A stretch of 64,000 nt of DNA from Cricetomys ansorgei. Its lineage: Eukaryota > Chordata > Mammalia > Rodentia > Nesomyidae. Position 1 is the first letter of the stretch. Every line of letters starts with the position of its first letter. The position numbers were made by a program, and so were the translations under genes. The stretch covers positions 6,880,001 to 6,944,000 of the forward strand of contig JAMJFZ010001816.1 in the NCBI GenBank assembly GCA_026225945.1, in the 5' to 3' direction. Shown in pieces: positions 58,657 through 64,000 of this stretch. The notes beneath the pieces were generated by a model. It did no database searches, was not told the origin of the DNA, and worked only from the letters and a program-made list of their open reading frames with translations.

Positions 58657-58697
58657 TGTGGTGTGTGTGTGGTGTGCGTGTGTGTGGTGTGTGTGTC
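58234..58697. repeat. 464-bp compound (GT)n tract
   Basis: GT repeats interrupted at irregular intervals by an extra G (GTGG), and single GTATGG and GTGCG variants. Frames of 181-223 codons on both strands are made only of this repeat. Much of it is probably an expansion of the tail of the minus-strand SINE next to it. Confidence 0.97.
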
Positions 58698-58843
58698 TAC
58701 ATGTATGTATATGCACCTCATGTTGTCTGGGGCCTGGAAGACCAGAAGAGGGGATTGGCATTACAGACATGCCATGCAGGTTCTGGGAACTGAGCCTGAG
58801 TTCTCTGCAAGAGAGTCAAGTGTTCTTAACCTCTCTATGAAAT
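58698..58843 (-). mobile_element. B3/B2-type SINE
   Basis: Minus-strand copy: GAAGACCAGAAGAGGGGATT, GGCATTACAGACATGCCATG, GCAGGTTCTGGGAACTGAGC, TGAGTTCTCTGCAAGAGAGT and GTGTTCTTAACCTCT. The tRNA-like head is truncated. The GT tract sits at its tail end. Confidence 0.88.
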
Positions 58844-59513
58844 ATGAATCTTACATCAAAAGAGAAATGTATTTTGCTAACAACTATTGATCTAAAAAAA
58901 TGATAATTTGAAAACCAAGAAGCCTGTAACAATAGATAACATTTTGATTTTAGCCCATTGAAACCATAAGCAGAAATTTAATTAAACCACTCTCAGACAT
59001 CCAACCTGAAAAATTAATAAAAGCTAGTAAATATGTGACATCTGAAGGCTCTATGTTTGTTCATCTGTTCTCTGGTAATAGAAAACTCTGCCAGATATCT
59101 AAGGTCTTGTTATAATATGATACTCCAAGTTCCCCTGAGATGCAAAACAATCTTCTACTTCATGATTCAGGTAAAAATAATAAACAGTGATTTCAATACA
59201 AATTTGACTCACCAGCACTAAAATTAAACCCACTAAGTTTTGAATATCCAAACTACTGCTTCCTAATCAATACGAGAATAGGAAAATTGATACTTGTAAA
59301 TGTTCAAATTATCATTCTTAATTTTGAAAAATTTGGCTGCAGAGTAAATGGAATATCCTTCAAATTACATGACTCGAATCAGAAGGGAAACCCACAACAG
59401 TCCACAATGTTAAGTGAGAGGAGACAACATGCAGCCACAGTAGAGGGTATTTTATGGCAAGATTATAAAATTTGAACATAATTTGAAAAAAACATCATAG
59501 CCTATTAAGATTT
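58844..59513. other. Unique non-coding DNA
   Basis: No gene or named repeat. Confidence 0.55.
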
Positions 59514-59746
59514 AAGATATTTGTCATTAAAAAAAGAAAAGAAAAGGTAATTTAAAAAAAAGCCAGGCAGTGATGGCTCACACCTTTAATCCCAGCACTT
59601 AGGAGGCAGAGGCAGGGGAATCTCTGTGAGTTCAAGGCCAGCCTGTTGTACAGAGTGAGTTCCAGGATAACCAGGTTACAACAGAGAGACCCTGTCTCGA
59701 AAAAAAGGAAAGAAAAACAGAAAAAATAATAAAAGATATTTGTCAT
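59514..59746 (+). mobile_element. B1 SINE with 14-bp target-site duplication
   Basis: B1 body from 59562 (GCCAGGCAGTGATGGCTCAC) through ACCTTTAATCCCAGCACTTA and GAGTTCAAGGCCAGCCTG to GACCCTGTCTCGA and an A-rich tail. AAGATATTTGTCAT is exact at 59514-59527 and 59733-59746. About 34 A-rich bases lie between the left duplication and the B1 head. The best-preserved SINE in the window. Confidence 0.96.
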
Positions 59747-60119
59747 GTGCCAACTTTTTTCATTTTATGGTAATTGTTTTTAATAAAAGTTGTGATTTCA
59801 GATTCAAACCAAGCTAGTGTCACCAGTCATTTCCCCATTCATTTCTCCTTCCTCTTCTTCCTACGATGAAGCTAGACATGGCTTGCTCAGAGGAAAGGAG
59901 GACTCACTAGGCACTCCCTCAGAATTGATGAGGCCTGCTCTCATAAATGCATTGATTTCTAGGATCACTTAGTACTGGTTCCCATTTCAGACACTGCAAA
60001 CATGCAATAACACTGTGTTTTCGCTGATGAGATTATTCTCTGTCTTTCCTGTGGTGTGTCATCTCTATTAGACTTTGTAAACCACAGCAGTTGAAATCTT
60101 TAACCAGCCATTACTAATA
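59747..60119. other. Unique non-coding DNA
   Basis: Nothing recognised. Confidence 0.5.
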
Positions 60120-60560
60120 AGCATATGTTAATTGTTGCAAAGATCATAAGCAGGTCAATTAAGAGGCAAAGACTGGAACCGAAGGCAACCTAAGCTGGAG
60201 GGAAAATCAGGGCAGGTGTTGGCCAGCATGGTCTGCCCTGGCGGGAGCTCCCTACATCTTGGGTAGCAGCTCATTTAATGTTTTGATTTGCTGAATTAGC
60301 ATTTCAAATTTTCATTCCTAATAGACAATATAGTCAGTCTTTGTTAATGAGGACTCTGATTACATGTGCCATTATAATTGGGAATTAGCAGACCAGCCTT
60401 GTTTTGGAGATTAAACCCAAAGCAAATTGGATTAAATACAGTGTGACCGAAACGTCAAGCCTTCTCTCTTTTTTTTTTCCTTTTTTTTCAATCTTGGGTC
60501 AAAGGTGAAGTAAAATCCATTGGTTCCAAGCATATGGCTCATAACTTTATTATCGTTTTT
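60120..60560. promoter_or_regulatory. Best candidate distal enhancer / conserved block
   Basis: Unique sequence with GCATATGTTAATTG, TGCTGAATTAGCATTTC, TTAATGAGGAC and TTATAATTGGG homeodomain/POU-type sites, plus a DR1 nuclear-receptor site GGGTCAAAGGTGA (60496-60508). No repeat interrupts it apart from a T-rich run. Binding by particular factors and conservation are inference. Confidence 0.38.
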
Positions 60561-61554
60561 AGAGTTTTAATTGTAATTTAAAAGATAGTCTTTTTGAATC
60601 ATTCAGTTATCGTATTTAAAACATGTTTATTAAATCCCCCCCAAGAAAAACTGAACAGTTTGAGAGCAGATCATTAAAGAGTCAGAATTAATTATACAAT
60701 GCATGGACATACAATGATAGATTGTTTATATTTTCATAAGAGTATTGTATCTACAAGAGGAACGCGGGCATAACACTTCAAACTAAGCTCTATGTGAACT
60801 GGTACAGCCTATGTCATGACAGTATGAGTTTCAGTAATTGTTCTGTAATCTTATGCCTGTGAAATTTATTATGGTACCTGTGGACATATATACATCAAAG
60901 ATGAAATTAAAAAATTTACATTGATATTGATTCTGAAGAACAGAATTTTTACATTTTTATCAAAATTTCAACACGATGTTATGGTTCAGACTGTAGGTAT
61001 CATAGCCCTAAAATGACGTACAGCTCAGGGTTATGTGGTCTTTCTTTATTCTCTTGGGTCATTTAGTATTGTAATCCAGTTACACTCCAACATTTTCATT
61101 ATTAAGCTTAAGACCAATTCCTCAGAAACTGCCACTAATCCCAAGCCACTGGAAAATCATGCTTATTAATTCCCCTGAGATTCAGTTAGATGTTTGTTTG
61201 GTTATAGGCAGCTTTAATTACACAACAAAAGATCTTCATAAGATGAAGAGAAATTCAAATAACTTCTGAGTGAATATTGGCCTTTGAAGACTGAAGACAC
61301 ACACATGTGGTTACAGCTGTGTACTAAGAATCATGTGCACTTTTTCAGCCTTGAATGTTCATTTATAGAGACGTGAAAAAAGGAGAACCTTTCACAGGGG
61401 TGTGGGGTTCTTATTCAATCGCTCTGTGTTTACAGAAGAAAATGATCATTATAGGAAGTAGCTACCCAAATAAAAGTGAGCATGTGCCTGGTATGGCCTT
61501 ACCACCTAGAGATATCTTTAAGGCCACTTGAAGATCTATCAAGACAGTGGTAGG
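60561..61554. other. Unique non-coding DNA
   Basis: AT-rich, no gene or repeat recognised. Confidence 0.55.
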
Positions 61555-61769
61555 AGGTCTGGAGGGATGGGTCAGGGGTTAAGAGTGCTTACTGCTCTTC
61601 AAGAGAGCCAGAGTTCAGTTCCCAGAATTCCTTTCAGGAGCTCACAACTGCCTGTAACTCCGGCTTCACGGAGATCTGACTGTCTTTTTGGGTTCCTAGG
61701 GGCACGAGTACACACGTGCAAGACAGACACAGAGAAACATAAGTTATTAAAGTGAACCTTAACAAAAAG
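61555..61769 (+). mobile_element. B3-type SINE
   Basis: GGTCTGGAGGGATGGGTCAG head, GGTTAAGAGTGCTTACTGCT, AGAGTTCAGTTCCCAGAATT, CAACTGCCTGTAACTCCGGC and a tail TATTAAAGTGAACC. Plus strand. The frames here on both strands are SINE products. Confidence 0.93.
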
Positions 61770-64000
61770 ATAAGAAAGTGATACAGTTGCTATGGAGATG
61801 GCTTCTGTCTCTGGAGCATTGAGCACCATCTCCTCAGGGTGGTATGTTACGTCTTTAAACACCCAGTATCATATGTACCACCTAGGCTGGTGGCCGAAGT
61901 TGTAAGATGAAGAAAAGACAGCTAGAATAGGGGCTGATATGTGGGGTTTGCTTCAAGAAGAGACAAGCTCCATTGCTTGGAGGAAAAGATTTCATTCAGT
62001 TAAGTTAATAAACAATCATAATGTAAATGTTACATGAGTTTCATGTTTTACAAAGATAGGATCATATGAAAAGCACAAAATTTTCCAAAATATAAAAAAA
62101 TAAGTTTTAATTTTACTTCTTGAGTTTTATGAGAGTTATGGTATCCTTCGACGCCTCTACTTGAAGCATGAATGAACGAACAATCTGTCTTACAGTGGTT
62201 CACAGATTATCACTGTTCATGGTTTCGTGGAAAATGAGTTCCCCCTGCTAGATAACTAGGTGTAAAGCACATTTAGTTACATGTTACTTAAATCTACTAG
62301 TTTTGTTATTTACTTAATTATAACCTCCAAATTATTCTATTTGGTCCAATTATATGGAACACTGTAGGAAGAATGATAGCTCTTTAGTGTCTACAAGGAT
62401 GGATTTTTAAATGTAGATAGTGATGAAAAGGGCAATTTACTTCCCGCGTATCTCCATTAAATTTCCTGCGTCGATAACGTGAGTTCTAAGGAAAATGATA
62501 CCGGCTTTAAATCATGACAGTTCTGATTAATTCAGTAAATTTCGGTTTGATATACATGAAGACCATTCGTTTTCTTTTAACCTTTGCTATCTCAAGATGT
62601 TTTAGAAATTGCCTTCTAGATTTTGTAAAGGGAAAATGGTCATGCCCCAAAATAAGTTAAATAAGCTTCAGCTCAACACAAACTGTTTGTGATATTAAAC
62701 ATTTCACTTCCTTTAATTAACATTTTGGCCAACAACTTCCTTGACACTTGTATACATACATGTTATATGTATGTATGCACAGATATAAACGCACCTAATA
62801 TTTTATGAGGATATAGAATGTAGAATGACATGGGATGGCAAATAGTAGTACATTGAATACATCAAAAATCAGACAATTTTATGTGATTTGCTTTAATTGT
62901 GTGTAGGTATGTATGAGCTTACATTGTATCACAACATAAAGTGTTTTTAATAGCATATATTACAATAAAAATTAAGTTTTAAGTGTTTCTAGGTAGGAAG
63001 TAAGCCAGGAAATTTTACAAACCAAAGAACTAGCCATCCAATGATGCTCATGATCTCTCCAGGAGTGCCCACCTACCTCCTCTCCATCTTCCCCCTCTGC
63101 TTTTCTAGTGTCTAGCTTCCTCTACGATAAACATTGCTAATTTCTACTATGAGGATAATTTTCATTTTTAGGTGTATTATTGGTGGTCAATTTTGCAGAA
63201 TAAAGAAAGAATAAAGTTCTCTCGGTAGACTTAGCAGTTGCTCATTTTAAAGATCTTCAGCACCGGCTTATCACGGGCACCTGAACATCTTCACTTGGTC
63301 AGGTGGGTGCTCTGAGCCTACTTGAGTACCAGTGAGAACACTGGACAGTAAGACCACGGTGTTTCCCTGGTGCTCTCACATTTCATCCCTGGGAGAATTA
63401 AATGTTATCCGTGTGATTTCACAGAGAAAAGTCAGCTGGAAAATTTTGACTGATTCTTGTTTTATGCTCTGCTCCACCTTCTCTTTGTGAATTTTAATAC
63501 ACATTCTTTTGCTGTAATGAGCTGTAGCTATGTGTAGAAGATCTTTGTGAATCCCGTGAGTCCCATAAGTCCTTTTCTTGAATTGTTGAACCTAAGAGCA
63601 GTGTTGAAGACCACAACATTTAAAAAGATAAACAGCCTCTCGAGCTGATAATCACAAGGCCTCCTGCTACATGAAAGTATTGTCATTTTACTTCAGTATT
63701 CCATTCCCAATGGACATGCATTTTCCATCGTGATTTTGGACTTGGGATAATAGATAAAGTACATGCTTCCTTTTCAGCATATTGAAGTTATTATTCTTAC
63801 CATTTTGCTTTGCAAATGTGAGAAGTATTTTTACCTGTGTTGCTCCTTGTAACGTATTGTCACTTTTATTTCTTTGAATATAAAGGAACTGAATAGGTAT
63901 GCTTAAAAAAAAACCTTTATTTTTCTTCTTCCGAAACTCAATTTTCTATTAGAGCACATGACATTCTTATATTGAATTTACTTTATTTTGGATGATGAGA
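61770..64000. other. Unique non-coding DNA to window end
   Basis: No gene, exon or named repeat is supported. 62450-62580 and 63430-63540 are AT-rich unique sequence. A short A run lies near 63905. Confidence 0.6.

Noticed and set aside
58107..58890. Long open frames (181-223 codons) on both strands
   Set aside because: They consist of CV, VC, HT or TH dipeptides encoded by the GT tract; the repeat simply lacks stop codons.

Overview
This window looks like non-coding nuclear DNA from a muroid rodent (mouse, rat, hamster or vole group). The evidence is its repeat content: B1 SINEs, B3-type and B4/RSINE1-type SINEs, an URR1-type hAT transposon, 3' ends of Lx-like rodent L1 elements, long (GT)n, (TA)n and (GA)n microsatellites, and an older mammalian layer of MIR, L2, L1M and MLT1. 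Species is not resolved. I recognise no protein-coding gene, no exon chain, no RNA gene and no processed pseudogene. The open frames present are short, mostly overlap repeats, and resemble no family I know. The window is probably a gene desert or the inside of a very large intron.

Layout. 0-3 kb: AT-rich unique DNA with candidate conserved blocks. 3.7-5.2 kb: two minus-strand L1 3' ends, one interrupted by a 183-bp insert that resembles sequence 0.9 kb upstream. 5.6-11 kb: a B4 SINE, unique DNA with homeodomain-like motifs, and a B3 SINE. 11.0-12.3 kb: a 300-bp AT-rich tract beside an L1 3' UTR. 12.3-19.3 kb: mostly unique DNA with a 60-bp tandem duplication, a B1 and candidate conserved blocks. 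19.3-25 kb: B3, B1-like, B1 and URR1 copies, and the first copy of a 220-bp duplicated segment. 25-31 kb: unique DNA with an L1M relic. 31.2-32.2 kb: a cluster of simple repeats and B3 copies. 34.5-36.1 kb: a plus-strand L1 end and L2 relics. 38.98-41.05 kb: a structurally complete but apparently non-coding LTR retrotransposon. 41.4-50.1 kb: L1, L2, MIR, B4-like copies and microsatellites. 50.5-54.2 kb: ancient repeats, a B3, a long perfect AT palindrome and the second copy of the 220-bp segment. 55-59.8 kb: MIR, MLT1, a 464-bp compound GT tract and a recent-looking B1. 59.8-64 kb: mostly unique DNA, including the best candidate regulatory element (about 60.12-60.56 kb).

No genes can be said to work together here. 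The items most worth a second look are the full-length LTR element with matching target-site duplications, the duplicated 220-bp segment beside the palindrome, the insert inside the L1, and several homeodomain- or POU-rich blocks that may be distal enhancers. Conservation could not be tested; those calls rest on motif density judged by eye. I did not find a new biological system in this window. All repeat names come from remembered consensus features, not a database search.
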